Below, one piece after another: positions 1-8,437 of a stretch of DNA of 38,492 nucleotides. The position numbers and the translations under genes are program-made. Positions within the stretch are counted from its first letter, which is position 1. The number at the start of each line of letters is the position of its first letter. The stretch covers positions 1 through 38,492 of the forward strand of contig JBBSLP010000062.1 of NCBI GenBank assembly GCA_038255145.1, given 5' to 3'. The notes beneath the pieces are model-generated. The model had not been told where the DNA came from, searched no databases, and was given only the letters and a program-made list of their open reading frames with translations. The stretch comes from WHTX01 sp038255145 (GTDB lineage Bacteria > Actinomycetota > Acidimicrobiia > Acidimicrobiales > CAIXPF01).

Positions 1-68
1 ACCGCCAGCTCACGCTCCACCGCCAGCTCACCCCGCTCGGCCGGGCCCGGGTGGGCGCCCCGTGCTGA
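1..68 (+). CDS. Possible 3' end of an upstream CDS (partial)
   Basis: An open frame enters from the left edge (codons starting at base 3) and ends at TGA 66-68, just before the glycosyltransferase start. The only visible peptide is about 21 residues and includes a six-codon near-repeat (RQLTLH then RQLTPL) caused by a 13-base direct repeat at 1-13 and 19-31. No family can be assigned from so little. Its support is position: it would abut the next gene as tightly as the other genes of this operon do. It could equally be non-coding. Confidence 0.3.
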   Translation, partial: RQLTLHRQLTPLGRARVGAPC

Positions 69-73
69 AACCC

Positions 74-1747
74 ATGGACCTGCCCCCGTTGTCGGAGCGC
101 CCCCTGGTCAGCGTCCTCACCGCGGCCTGTGACTACGAGCGCTACGTGGGCGACGCCGTGCGCAGCGTGCTCGGCCAGCACTACCCCCACCTCGAGCACG
201 TGGTGGTGGACGACGGGTCCCGCGACGGTACCGCCGACGTCGTCGCCGCCCTGGCCGCCACCGACCCCCGCCTGCGCCTGGTCCGGGGGCCCAACGGGGG
301 CCAGACCGCAGCCCTCAACCGGGCCTGGGCCCTGGCCCGGGGTGAGGTCGTGCTCTTCCTCGACGCCGACGACCGCTTCCACCCCGACAAGATCGACCGG
401 GTGCTGGCCGCCCTGCGGGCCCACCCCCGGGCGGGGATGCTGAGCCACAAGCTCCAGGAGGTGGACGCCGATGGCCGGCCCCTCGACGTCTACCCGCCGC
501 TGTCCTCGCTGGCCTCGGGCTGGCAGGGCGAGCGGGCCCTGGCCGACGGCGGCGTGGTCATCGGCCTGTCTGCCACTTCGGGCCTGGCCCTGCGCCGGGC
601 CGTGGCCGAGCAAATCTTCCCCCTGCCCGACGGCGTCCGGGCCGCCGACGAGGTCATCATGGGCCTGGCTCCCCTGGTCACCGAGCTGGTGGGCGTGGAC
701 GACGCCCTGGTCGACTACCGGTGGCACGGCGCCAACCTCACCCGGGGCGACGGCGACGGCTGGGCCGAGATCGACCGCCGCCTGGCCACCCACACCGAGG
801 TGTGGGAGCTGCAGCGGGCCTTCCTGGGCCAGCTGGCCGATCCCGGGGCCGCCGCCGCCCTCACGCCCCTGGACCGGAGCCGCTACGTGGCCGAGCTGCG
901 CTACGCCCGGGCCCGCCTGGCCGGCGACGACGACGCCCCCCGGCGCCACCGCGCTCTCGTCGACCTGCCCACCTTCGCGGCCCAACCCCGGGTCCGCCGC
1001 CTGTTCTGGGAGGGGGCCCCCCTGCTGCCCGACCCCGTGTTCGCCCGGCTCCACGCCGAGCTGTCCCACCCCGGGCCCGCCCGCCGCGCCGTCCGCCGGG
1101 CCACCGAGGTCGCCGGCGTCGCCGCTACGACACGATCGGCGACCCGGGCCCGCTGGCGGTCCCTGCGGGACCGCATCGCCTACCAGCTCGATCCCCGGGT
1201 CGACCGCCACGTCCTCGAGCAGGGCATCTTCCCCGCCATCCACGACGACCCCACCCTGGTCCGGGTGCTGTTCGTGGGCTGCGAGTGGTACACCAAGGAC
1301 TACCCCGGGCGCTTCCCCGCGGGCACGTTCCAGACCATCGACATCGACCCCGCCAAGGCCCGGTACGGCTCCGACGACCACCTGGTGGGCTCGGTCACCG
1401 ACCTGGGCGACCACGTTGACGACGGGTCCTTCGACGTGGTCGTGTGCAGCGGCGTCATCGGCTTCGGCCTCCAGGAGCAGGCCGACGCCGAACGGGCCGT
1501 GGCCGCCTGCCACCGGGCCCTGCGCCCCGGGGGGTGGCTGGTCCTGGGCTGGAACGACGTCGAGGACCTGTGCCCCTTCGCCATCGACGACCTCGAGGCG
1601 CTGCGGGCCTTCGACGCCGTGCCCCTGCCCCCGTTCCCCAGTGCCCGCTACCCGACGTTCAGCCCCGCCAGGCACACGTTCGACTTCTACCGACGGCCCG
1701 GGGTACCCGCCCCCACGGCCCCCCACGGCGAGGGATGCACGACGTGA
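74..1747 (+). CDS. Family 2 glycosyltransferase fused to a C-terminal methyltransferase-like domain
   Basis: The N-terminal half is a GT-A family 2 glycosyltransferase. It has the opening strand LVSVLTAA (about 11-18), the nucleotide-binding VVVDDGS (43-49) and the metal-binding DADD (97-100). After a linker, residues from about 395 to the end resemble a class I SAM methyltransferase, with a first strand LFVGCEWYT, an acidic second strand TIDIDP (about 420), FDVVVCSGVI and a RPGGWLVLGW strand. The glycine-rich SAM loop is atypical (VGCEW), so activity of that domain is uncertain. It probably adds and modifies a sugar on a lipid-linked glycan at the cytoplasmic face of the membrane. The start is ATG 74; GTG 62 in the same frame is an alternative. 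The stop overlaps the next start in TGATG, which implies translational coupling to the following surface-polysaccharide genes. Confidence 0.9.
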   Translation: MDLPPLSERPLVSVLTAACDYERYVGDAVRSVLGQHYPHLEHVVVDDGSRDGTADVVAALAATDPRLRLVRGPNGGQTAALNRAWALARGEVVLFLDADDRFHPDKIDRVLAALRAHPRAGMLSHKLQEVDADGRPLDVYPPLSSLASGWQGERALADGGVVIGLSATSGLALRRAVAEQIFPLPDGVRAADEVIMGLAPLVTELVGVDDALVDYRWHGANLTRGDGDGWAEIDRRLATHTEVWELQRAFLGQLADPGAAAALTPLDRSRYVAELRYARARLAGDDDAPRRHRALVDLPTFAAQPRVRRLFWEGAPLLPDPVFARLHAELSHPGPARRAVRRATEVAGVAATTRSATRARWRSLRDRIAYQLDPRVDRHVLEQGIFPAIHDDPTLVRVLFVGCEWYTKDYPGRFPAGTFQTIDIDPAKARYGSDDHLVGSVTDLGDHVDDGSFDVVVCSGVIGFGLQEQADAERAVAACHRALRPGGWLVLGWNDVEDLCPFAIDDLEALRAFDAVPLPPFPSARYPTFSPARHTFDFYRRPGVPAPTAPHGEGCTT

Positions 1748-3948
1748 TGCTCGAACCCGACCAGCGCACGACGCCGCCCCTGGTGGCCGACCGCTTCACG
1801 GTCGACGCCCGGCGGGGCCACGTCGTCGGCACCGGCGGCACCGGCGGTCCCGCCCGGTCGCCCGAGGGGTCGGTGGCGCACGCCGGGCGGCGGGCCGGGG
1901 TCGATGCCGAAGGGGTGCTGTCCGTCGACCACGGGGCCCTGCGCATCGGGACCATGGCCACCCCGGGCTGGGGTCGCGAGGCAGTGACCTACGGACCCTT
2001 CGAGCGCCGGGCCGGCCGGGTGGTGGCCGTGCACCTGCTCAACGGGCACAACACCTCGGAGTCCTCCGCCGTCGGCCCCCTGGGGCGCCGCCTGGGCCGT
2101 TGGGCCCTGGGCAGCGGGACCGAGCCCCTGTGGCGGCGGGCCTGGCGCTACCCCACGTCACGACCCCGGGAGCACCTGGCCCGCAAGCTCACCTACTGGT
2201 GGCGCAACCGCGACGAGCTCGCCGTGCGCCAGGGCGACAACCTCATGGCCGGCTGGTTCCCCACCGCGGCGGCCGGCGGGCCCGACGCCGGCGGCAGCGG
2301 CCTGGTCGTGCGGGCCACCGGTGCCTACAACGGTGAGCTGGCCGCCACCGTCGACGGCCAGCTCCTGGGCGCCTTCCACGGGCTGCAGAACCTGCCCGTG
2401 CACTACGTGTCGGTCCTGCGCGAGCAGGGGGCCCTGCACCTGGCGGCGTCGTCCTACCGCGGCGCCGCCGGGCTGCCCCAGCACCCCCACCTGCGCCCCA
2501 TCGCCATCGACGATCGCCCCCTGCCCGCCGTGCTCCACGCCGGCGTCGACCAGGCCGTGCTGGGCCAGATCGGCTTCAGCAGCGACACCCGCCTCTACGA
2601 GGTGGTGGTGGCCGACGAGGGCAGCTGGTCGGCGTGGTGCACCAGCGCGGTGGTGGCCGACCGCCTCACCGGTCCCCCCGCTCCGTTCGGCCACCGCCGG
2701 GCCGAACGGGGTGGGGTGTGGACCACCTCGGGTGACGACCTGGTGGTCGGGCCCCACGGCGTAGGCCTGGCCGAGCCGGCGGCTCCGGGACAGGGCCGGG
2801 CCCACCTGGCCGGGCCCGCGCCCGTGGGCCTGGTCCACGCGGTGGTCGAGGGCGTGACCGAGGGTGACGAGGTGGTGCTGTCGTGGCGCTCGACCGGCAC
2901 CGGCGGTGACCACTGGCGGGTGACCGTGGGGGCGTCGGCGTCGCGGCTCGAGGTCGTGGTCGGCGGGCGCGTGGTCGAGGAGGCCACCATTCCCCTGTCC
3001 CTCGACGACGGACCCCACCGGGTGCAGGTCAGCGACGACGGGCGGGTGGTGCGGGTGGCCGTGGACGGCGTCGCCCTCACCGGCGCGGGGTGGACCGACC
3101 ACGTGCTGGCCGAGGCGACGGGCGTGGCCGTGGGCCTGGTCGCCGGCGGTGCCGGTGCCGGTGGCGGCCCCCGGGTCCGCGACCTCGAGGCCCACCCCCG
3201 GTTCGTCGAGGTGCCGGCCGCCCTGCACGGCGCCAGCCACCGGGTGCCGCTGGGCACCGTCCCCGTGGTCGACGACGAGCTGCTCGACGCCCCCCTGGGC
3301 GACCTGGCCGGCCCGCCCGATGCCCCCTCACCCCGGTGGCAGCGGCTCATGGGGACCGGCAGCCTGGCCGTGGTGGCGCCGGGCGTGGCCCGCTTCGACG
3401 CCTCCCTGTCCCGGCCCATCCCCGACCGCACGGCGTACACCATCGACTGGAGCGATCCCACCGGGTGCGATCTCGAGGTCACGGCCCGATCGCCCCAGCG
3501 CCAGGGCGACGGCGCTGGCCAACGCTGCCGGGTGGGCCTGCTCATCTGGCAGGACCCGAGCAACTACTTCGCGGTGAACATCTACCTCGACGACCACTAC
3601 CCCGCGGCGTCGGCGTCGACGTTCTTCCACCTGCGGGGGTTCGAGGACATCTACGACGCGGTGTGGTCGAACCTGGGCGACCTGGTGGCGTGGAACCGCA
3701 CCTTCCGCCTGCGGCTGGCCTGCGACGGTCGGGCCTTCGTCGTGCTCGTGGACGACGAGCCCGTGCTCCACCGGGCCTTCAGCGACGTGCACCCGACCAC
3801 CGACCGCCTGTGCCCCAACAAGGTCGGCATCATCGCCAACTGGGAGTGGGGCCACGACACCGGCAGCACGGTGCAGCGCTTCGTGGCCCGGGCCCTGCCC
3901 CACGACGGCCAGGTCCCACCGGGCGGCGGGGGTCCGACGTGGGCCTGA
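1747..3948 (+). CDS. Large unrecognised protein of the polysaccharide operon, beta-sandwich-like C-terminus
   Basis: I do not recognise a named family. The 733-residue product has no evident signal peptide or membrane span. The middle and C-terminal parts are rich in short beta-strand patterns with Trp, Gly and Asp (for example VGLLIWQDPSNYFAVNIY and LRLACDGRAFVVLVDD), like concanavalin/LamG-type sandwiches that bind or cleave glycans. The N-terminal part has an Arg/Trp-rich stretch (about residues 130-165). It starts at ATG 1747 inside TGATG with the GT2-methyltransferase gene; ATG 1735 in the same frame is possible. Its 3' end overlaps the flippase start by 10 bp. Being locked between a glycosyltransferase and a flippase suggests a role in assembling, trimming or sensing the glycan, which is inference only. 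Confidence 0.82.
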   Translation: MLEPDQRTTPPLVADRFTVDARRGHVVGTGGTGGPARSPEGSVAHAGRRAGVDAEGVLSVDHGALRIGTMATPGWGREAVTYGPFERRAGRVVAVHLLNGHNTSESSAVGPLGRRLGRWALGSGTEPLWRRAWRYPTSRPREHLARKLTYWWRNRDELAVRQGDNLMAGWFPTAAAGGPDAGGSGLVVRATGAYNGELAATVDGQLLGAFHGLQNLPVHYVSVLREQGALHLAASSYRGAAGLPQHPHLRPIAIDDRPLPAVLHAGVDQAVLGQIGFSSDTRLYEVVVADEGSWSAWCTSAVVADRLTGPPAPFGHRRAERGGVWTTSGDDLVVGPHGVGLAEPAAPGQGRAHLAGPAPVGLVHAVVEGVTEGDEVVLSWRSTGTGGDHWRVTVGASASRLEVVVGGRVVEEATIPLSLDDGPHRVQVSDDGRVVRVAVDGVALTGAGWTDHVLAEATGVAVGLVAGGAGAGGGPRVRDLEAHPRFVEVPAALHGASHRVPLGTVPVVDDELLDAPLGDLAGPPDAPSPRWQRLMGTGSLAVVAPGVARFDASLSRPIPDRTAYTIDWSDPTGCDLEVTARSPQRQGDGAGQRCRVGLLIWQDPSNYFAVNIYLDDHYPAASASTFFHLRGFEDIYDAVWSNLGDLVAWNRTFRLRLACDGRAFVVLVDDEPVLHRAFSDVHPTTDRLCPNKVGIIANWEWGHDTGSTVQRFVARALPHDGQVPPGGGGPTWA

Positions 3949-5258
3949 AGCGCAGCGTGGCCGCGGCGGTGGGCGACTCCTCGCTGGCCTCCCTGGCCAC
4001 CTTCGCCGTCGGCCTCTACGCGGCGCGCCAGCTGTCCCTGACCGAGCTCGGCGGCTACGGCATCCTGTTCGTGGCCGCCTTCGTGCTCGGGGGCACCACC
4101 GTCACCCAGCTCTACTTCACCCCCCTCGAGGTGGCGGTGGTGGAGCGGCCGCCCACGGCCCAGCTGGCCACCATCAGCCGCACCCTGGCCACGGGCCTGG
4201 TGCTGGCGTCGGGCATCGCCGTGGTCGTCATCGCCGCGGCCCTGCTCGCCGTGCCCGACCTGGGCTGGTCGGCCCGCCTGCAGCTGGGGGCGGGGGCGGC
4301 GGCGCTGGCCGCCCTGTCCCCCACCCAGGACCACGTGCGCCGCATGCTCCACCAGTGCGGGCGCTCGCCGGCCGCCACCCAGGTCTCGGCCGTGCAGCTG
4401 GTGGTGGCCGCCACCGTGCTCGGTGCCCTGTGGGCGTCCGACGTGCCCCACCTGGTCATCCCCTTCACCGCCCTGGCCGCGGCCAACGCCGCCTCCCTGG
4501 TGGCGGGGCTGCTGCTGGCCCGGCGGGGACGGACCCACCACACCCCGGCCGAGGTGCCACCGCTGCGGGGCCTGCTCCGACTCGGGGGCTGGCTGGTGCT
4601 GTCCACCCAGGCCGACCAGGTGGCCGGTTTCGTGGGCATCGTCGTCCTCGGCGCCCTGGCCGGGGCCAGCTCGGTGGGCGAGTACGAGGCGGCCCGCCAG
4701 CTGGCCCAACCCCTCTTCGTGCTGTCGGGCGCCCTGATCTCGGTGCTGCGACCGCGGGTGATGGCTGCGGCCCAGCACGCCGACGCCCACGCCGCCCGGC
4801 GGACGACGACCACCTACGTGGCCCTGTTGGGCGCGGCCGGCATCGGCTACGCCGTGGTGGCCGGCACCCGGTGGCCGGGCAACCCCCTGGTGGGCTGGTT
4901 CCCCAACGCCTACGCCAGCAACTGGTTGCTGGCCACCCTGGTCGTGGCCACCGCCGCCGCCTTCGTGCAGCCCATCTTCGGCATCCAGGCCATCGCCGCC
5001 CGCCGGGAGAAGGACCTGGTGCGCATCAGCATGACCAACCAGTTCGTCTACGTGGGCGCGGTGGCCGCGTTGTCGGGACCGCTCGGAGCCGTGGCCATGC
5101 CCGTGGCCTCCCTGCTGAACACGGCCACCTGGTTGGCCCGGTTCCGGGGGGTGCTGCGGCGGATCTACCGACCGTCAGCGCCGGCGCCCGAGCCGGCACC
5201 GGTCCGGTCCGGCGCCGGGCCGGTGGTCCTGCACGCCGCCGTCGAGCGGTCGGACTGA
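3939..5258 (+). CDS. Polysaccharide flippase (Wzx/MVF-like membrane protein)
   Basis: A 439-residue, strongly hydrophobic protein with about 12 predicted spans and the Leu/Ala/Gly-rich pattern of the MATE/MVF flippase superfamily. It has an N-terminal LATFAVGLYAARQLSLTELG segment and a central EYEAARQLAQPLFVLSGAL segment typical of polysaccharide exporters. Such proteins move undecaprenyl-linked oligosaccharides across the cytoplasmic membrane. The start is GTG 3939, which overlaps the preceding gene by 10 bp. Upstream in-frame codons antisense to that gene were discarded because they read as low-complexity Arg/Pro/Gly. The C-terminal tail beyond the last span (about 35 residues, Pro/Ala-rich) overlaps the convergent glycosyltransferase gene by 94 bp. 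Confidence 0.9.
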   Translation: MGLKRSVAAAVGDSSLASLATFAVGLYAARQLSLTELGGYGILFVAAFVLGGTTVTQLYFTPLEVAVVERPPTAQLATISRTLATGLVLASGIAVVVIAAALLAVPDLGWSARLQLGAGAAALAALSPTQDHVRRMLHQCGRSPAATQVSAVQLVVAATVLGALWASDVPHLVIPFTALAAANAASLVAGLLLARRGRTHHTPAEVPPLRGLLRLGGWLVLSTQADQVAGFVGIVVLGALAGASSVGEYEAARQLAQPLFVLSGALISVLRPRVMAAAQHADAHAARRTTTTYVALLGAAGIGYAVVAGTRWPGNPLVGWFPNAYASNWLLATLVVATAAAFVQPIFGIQAIAARREKDLVRISMTNQFVYVGAVAALSGPLGAVAMPVASLLNTATWLARFRGVLRRIYRPSAPAPEPAPVRSGAGPVVLHAAVERSD

Positions 5259-6205
5259 ACCGACGCGGGCCCGAGCGGTCGCAGGTCGACGTCGGCGTAG
5301 GCGGCGGCACCGGCCCGGCCACCGGTCCAGCCCAGGTAGTTGTAGGGACCGGGGAGGACCAGCTTGCGCCACTTGTCCCCGCCCGCGGCCAACGCAGCCA
5401 CGGCCGCCAGGGCCCGGGCCCGGTCGGGGATGGTCAACTCGGCGCCCCAGGCCAGCCGGGCGTAGGCCGCGGTGGCCTCGACCACCGCGGGCACGCGGCC
5501 CGGTCGGGCCCGACCGGTGGTCCACACCGCCTGGGCCCGGGCGTCGAGCACGGTCGACTGGTCAGGGTGGCAGCGTCGCAGGAAGGCGTGGTCGACCCGG
5601 GTGAAGCGTCCGGCCAGGCTGAGCTCGGCCAGCAGCACCTTGTCGGCGCCGTAGAAGGGTCGCAGGCGGGCGGTGCGGGCCAGGGTCGCGCTGCGCACGA
5701 CGCCGAAGATCGGGGTGCACCACACCTCGTGGGCCAGCACGTCGGCGAAGCGCCCGACGGCGTCGGCCGCCGTGGCCCGGGGCTCGTCCTCCAGCACCTC
5801 GGCCAGCGCGAAACCGTGCTCGTCGATCAACCGGGGGTAGCCGTAGGCCAGCACGGCCGAGGGATCACCGTCGAGGGCGTCCACCCCGGCCCCCAGCAGA
5901 CCGGCCTCGCCCAGGTCGTCCACCGCCGCCCAGGCGAAGTAGGGAGATGCGCAGCCCACGAAGGCGGCGTTGAAGTTGGCGTTGGCCCCCACGTCACGGG
6001 CCTGACGTCGGTGCACGACCCGCTCATCGGCCCGGGCCGCGGCGGCGGCCAGGTCCGAGGTGCCGTCGGTCGAGGCGTTGTCGCTGATGACGACGCGCAT
6101 GTCCTCGATGCCCTGGGCCCACAGGTCGGCCAGGCGCGCCTCGAGGAAGCGGGCCCCGTTGCGCACCGGGAGCCCCACGGTCAGCCGCGGTCCGCCCGAC
6201 GTCAT
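5165..6205 (-). CDS. Family 2 glycosyltransferase
   Basis: A 346-residue GT-A glycosyltransferase that opens with LTVGLPVRNGARFLEARL and carries the nucleotide-binding motif ISDNASTDGTSD (about residues 36-47). An AAVDD segment near residue 88 occupies the DXD metal-site position. The C-terminal part is helical with charged patches and no clear membrane span. It probably transfers a sugar from a nucleotide donor to the growing lipid-linked glycan. The start ATG 6205 overlaps the stop of the upstream GT4 in ATGA, so the two are translationally coupled. The last 30 or so residues (Ala/Gly/Arg/Pro-rich) lie antisense to the flippase 3' end and look like a non-conserved extension. It is the last gene of a four-gene - strand operon. 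Confidence 0.9.
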   Translation of the reverse strand: MTSGGPRLTVGLPVRNGARFLEARLADLWAQGIEDMRVVISDNASTDGTSDLAAAAARADERVVHRRQARDVGANANFNAAFVGCASPYFAWAAVDDLGEAGLLGAGVDALDGDPSAVLAYGYPRLIDEHGFALAEVLEDEPRATAADAVGRFADVLAHEVWCTPIFGVVRSATLARTARLRPFYGADKVLLAELSLAGRFTRVDHAFLRRCHPDQSTVLDARAQAVWTTGRARPGRVPAVVEATAAYARLAWGAELTIPDRARALAAVAALAAGGDKWRKLVLPGPYNYLGWTGGRAGAAAYADVDLRPLGPASVQSDRSTAACRTTGPAPDRTGAGSGAGADGR

Positions 6206-7410
6206 CTCGATGAACCTGCCGCGACGGGCACCGCCGCGGCCGCGCCCAGCGGGGCGGGGACGTCGGGGGTCCGGGCGGCGTCGACCACGATGGCCTCGAA
6301 GGCCCGGGTGAAGGTGGGGGCGTCGTGGTAGGCGAGGAAGCGGCGGCGTCCGGCGGCGCCCATCCGGTGGCGGAGGTCGGTGTCGGTCACCACCCGGCGC
6401 AGGGCGTCGACCAGGGAGGTCTCGTCGCCCGGCCGCACCAGCACACCGGTGACGCCGTCGACGACCAGGGCGGGGATGGCCCGCCAGGCCGTGGCCACGA
6501 CCGGCAACCCGTGGGCCATGGCCTCGAGGACGACGAGGGGCATGCCCTCGGCCTCGTAGCTGGTGGGGAAGCAGAACACGTCGGCCCGCGCCAGCAGCTC
6601 GTCCTTGGCCGGCCCGTACCGGGGGCCGACCACGTCGACCAGCCCGGCGATGCCCAGCGCCTCGGCCGTCCGGGTCAGCCGGTCGACGGTGGCGCCGTCG
6701 GGATCGCCCCCGGCCAGCACCAGCTCGAAGGCGACGCCCTCGGCGTGCAGGCGGGCGGCGGCGGCCAGCAGCGCCGTGGTCCCCTTGGACTCGTAGAGGT
6801 TGCCCAGGAAGGCGATCCGCACCGGCGTCGCCGAGCCCACCCCCGGTCGCGCCGGCGGGTGCGCCGGCGGCGACGGGCAGGGGTCGACGATGCCGTAGGG
6901 CAGGAAGGCGACAGATCGAGGGGCGGGCAGGCCATCGATGGCCGTGCCCAGGGACGGGTCGAGGTAGATCACCGCGGCCCGGCGGTAGGCCAGGCGGGCC
7001 AGGACCCGCAATGGCTGGGGCAGCGCGGCCAGGTGGGTGGCGCTGGCCCCCGTGTGCACGTGGAGCACGGTGGCGCCGAACCACGGCCGGAGCAGGCCCA
7101 GGGCGATCACGTCGCGCACCACGGCCACCCGGTTGCCCAGGCCGACGGCGTAGACGAGCACGTCGCCGCGCCCCGCGGCCCGGGCCCGCAGGGCCGAGGC
7201 CACGACGCGGCCCAGCCGGGCCACCTTGGCCGGCCGGAACCGGCCCACCTCGGCCACCTCGGTGGACATGTCCATGGGCACGACGGCCAGGTCGAGCCGG
7301 GGGAAGTCGGTCGCCGCGAGCAGGGCACAGGCCGCGGCCTGGCCGTGGACCGGCGGCGGGAGCTGGGCCACGAGCACGCCCGCCACCCTGCCCCCCACCG
7401 CCCTAGCCAC
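6202..7410 (-). CDS. Family 4 glycosyltransferase (GT-B fold)
   Basis: A 402-residue GT-B enzyme. The N-terminal domain begins GVLVAQLPPPVHGQAAA, the acceptor-domain start seen in GT4 enzymes. The C-terminal domain has VRIAFLGNLYESKGT, then VDVVGPRYG, and the donor-site E-x7-E motif in EAEGMPLVVLEAMAHGLPVVA (about residues 300-320), followed by a typical GVTGVLVRPGD. GT4 enzymes are retaining transferases that use nucleotide or polyprenyl sugars; the specific sugar cannot be told. The GTG 7410 start overlaps the epimerase stop by 8 bp, and its stop overlaps the next GT2 start. The Pro/Ala-rich C-terminal tail appears non-conserved. Confidence 0.93.
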   Translation of the reverse strand: MARAVGGRVAGVLVAQLPPPVHGQAAACALLAATDFPRLDLAVVPMDMSTEVAEVGRFRPAKVARLGRVVASALRARAAGRGDVLVYAVGLGNRVAVVRDVIALGLLRPWFGATVLHVHTGASATHLAALPQPLRVLARLAYRRAAVIYLDPSLGTAIDGLPAPRSVAFLPYGIVDPCPSPPAHPPARPGVGSATPVRIAFLGNLYESKGTTALLAAAARLHAEGVAFELVLAGGDPDGATVDRLTRTAEALGIAGLVDVVGPRYGPAKDELLARADVFCFPTSYEAEGMPLVVLEAMAHGLPVVATAWRAIPALVVDGVTGVLVRPGDETSLVDALRRVVTDTDLRHRMGAAGRRRFLAYHDAPTFTRAFEAIVVDAARTPDVPAPLGAAAAVPVAAGSSR

Positions 7411-8356
7411 CGAGCTGCTTCTCGACCCAGCGGTAGGTGGGCACGATGCCGTCGACCAGCGACGTCCGGGGCTCCCACCCCAGCACGTCCCGCAGGCGGC
7501 TGTTGTCCGAGTTGCGACCCCGCACCCCCTGGGGGCCGTCGATGTGGCGGATGCGCACGCCCCGCTTCCCCGAGGCGTCGATCACGATCCGGGCCAGCTC
7601 GTTGATGGACACGAGCTCCTCGGTGCCCAGGTTCAGCGGCTGGGCGTGGTCGGAGCGCATGAGCCGGTGGATGCCCTCGACGCAGTCCTCGATGTAGCAG
7701 AACGACCGGGTCTGCTCGCCGTCGCCCCACACCTCGATCTCACCGCCGTCGTCCACTGCGGCCACCTTGCGGCAGAGGGCGGCGGGCACCTTCTCGCGGC
7801 CGCCGTCGTAGGTGCCGTAGGGACCGTAGATGTTGTGGAAGCGCACGATGCGCGTGGGTACGCCGAACTCGGCGCTGTAGTACTCACACGCGCGCTCCGT
7901 GAACAACTTCTCCCAACCGTAGGCATCCGGGGGGTTGGCCGGGTAGGCATCCTCCTCCCTGAGACCACGGACGTCGGCTGACGTCTGCAGGTGCTCGGGG
8001 TAGATGCACGCCGACGACGTGTACAGCACCCTTCCCACACCATGTACCCGAGCCGCATCCAACGTGTGCAGGTTGATCAGTGCGTTGTTGCGCAGGATGG
8101 TGGCGTGGTTGGACGAGATGTAGCCCATGCCCCCCATGTCCGCGGCCAGCGCGTACACCTCATCGGCACCACGCAGTGCCTGCAGGCACTGGTCCCAACG
8201 ACGCAGATCCAGCAACTCGAACTCGTCAGCCGTCGTCGGCTCGAAGTCGGGCAGCTTGATGTCCACCCCGCGCACGCGATGGCCCGCTCCCTTGAGGTAG
8301 GTCACCAGCGCACTGCCGATGAACCCGCCTGCTCCTGTGACCACCACCGTCGTCAT
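7403..8356 (-). CDS. GDP-mannose 3,5-epimerase (extended SDR family)
   Basis: A 317-residue extended short-chain dehydrogenase. It has the NAD-binding glycine motif GAGGFIG (8-14), AADMGGMGYISSNH (71-84), SSACIYPE (114-121), the catalytic YGWEK (Tyr146, Lys150), RFHNIYGPYGT and GGREKVPAA (Lys189), and VWGDGEQTRSF. These signatures, with Cys117 and Lys189, match plant GDP-mannose 3,5-epimerase, whose Cys145, Tyr174, Lys178 and Lys217 all fall at the same offset of 28. The known reaction converts GDP-D-mannose to GDP-L-galactose and GDP-L-gulose. In this operon it probably supplies an L-hexose donor to the neighbouring glycosyltransferases. It starts at ATG 8356, 81 bp after the sugar transferase, and overlaps the GT4 by 8 bp. 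Less likely it is a UDP-sugar epimerase. Confidence 0.93.
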   Translation of the reverse strand: MTTVVVTGAGGFIGSALVTYLKGAGHRVRGVDIKLPDFEPTTADEFELLDLRRWDQCLQALRGADEVYALAADMGGMGYISSNHATILRNNALINLHTLDAARVHGVGRVLYTSSACIYPEHLQTSADVRGLREEDAYPANPPDAYGWEKLFTERACEYYSAEFGVPTRIVRFHNIYGPYGTYDGGREKVPAALCRKVAAVDDGGEIEVWGDGEQTRSFCYIEDCVEGIHRLMRSDHAQPLNLGTEELVSINELARIVIDASGKRGVRIRHIDGPQGVRGRNSDNSRLRDVLGWEPRTSLVDGIVPTYRWVEKQLGG

Positions 8357-8437
8357 GTTCGCCCTTCCCGTCCCCTACGCACTTGCGACCTCATCTGCCA
8401 CACGCCGACACCCGCCGGCACACACCGACACCCGCCA

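Noticed and set aside
471..2336. Long open frame on the + strand across the GT2-methyltransferase gene
   Set aside because: It reads as Pro/Ser/Arg-rich low-complexity sequence out of frame with clear glycosyltransferase motifs; a shadow caused by high GC.
2158..3240. Open - strand frame of about 360 codons
   Set aside because: Its product is His/Gly/Val-rich without motifs and lies antisense to the coupled polysaccharide operon gene.
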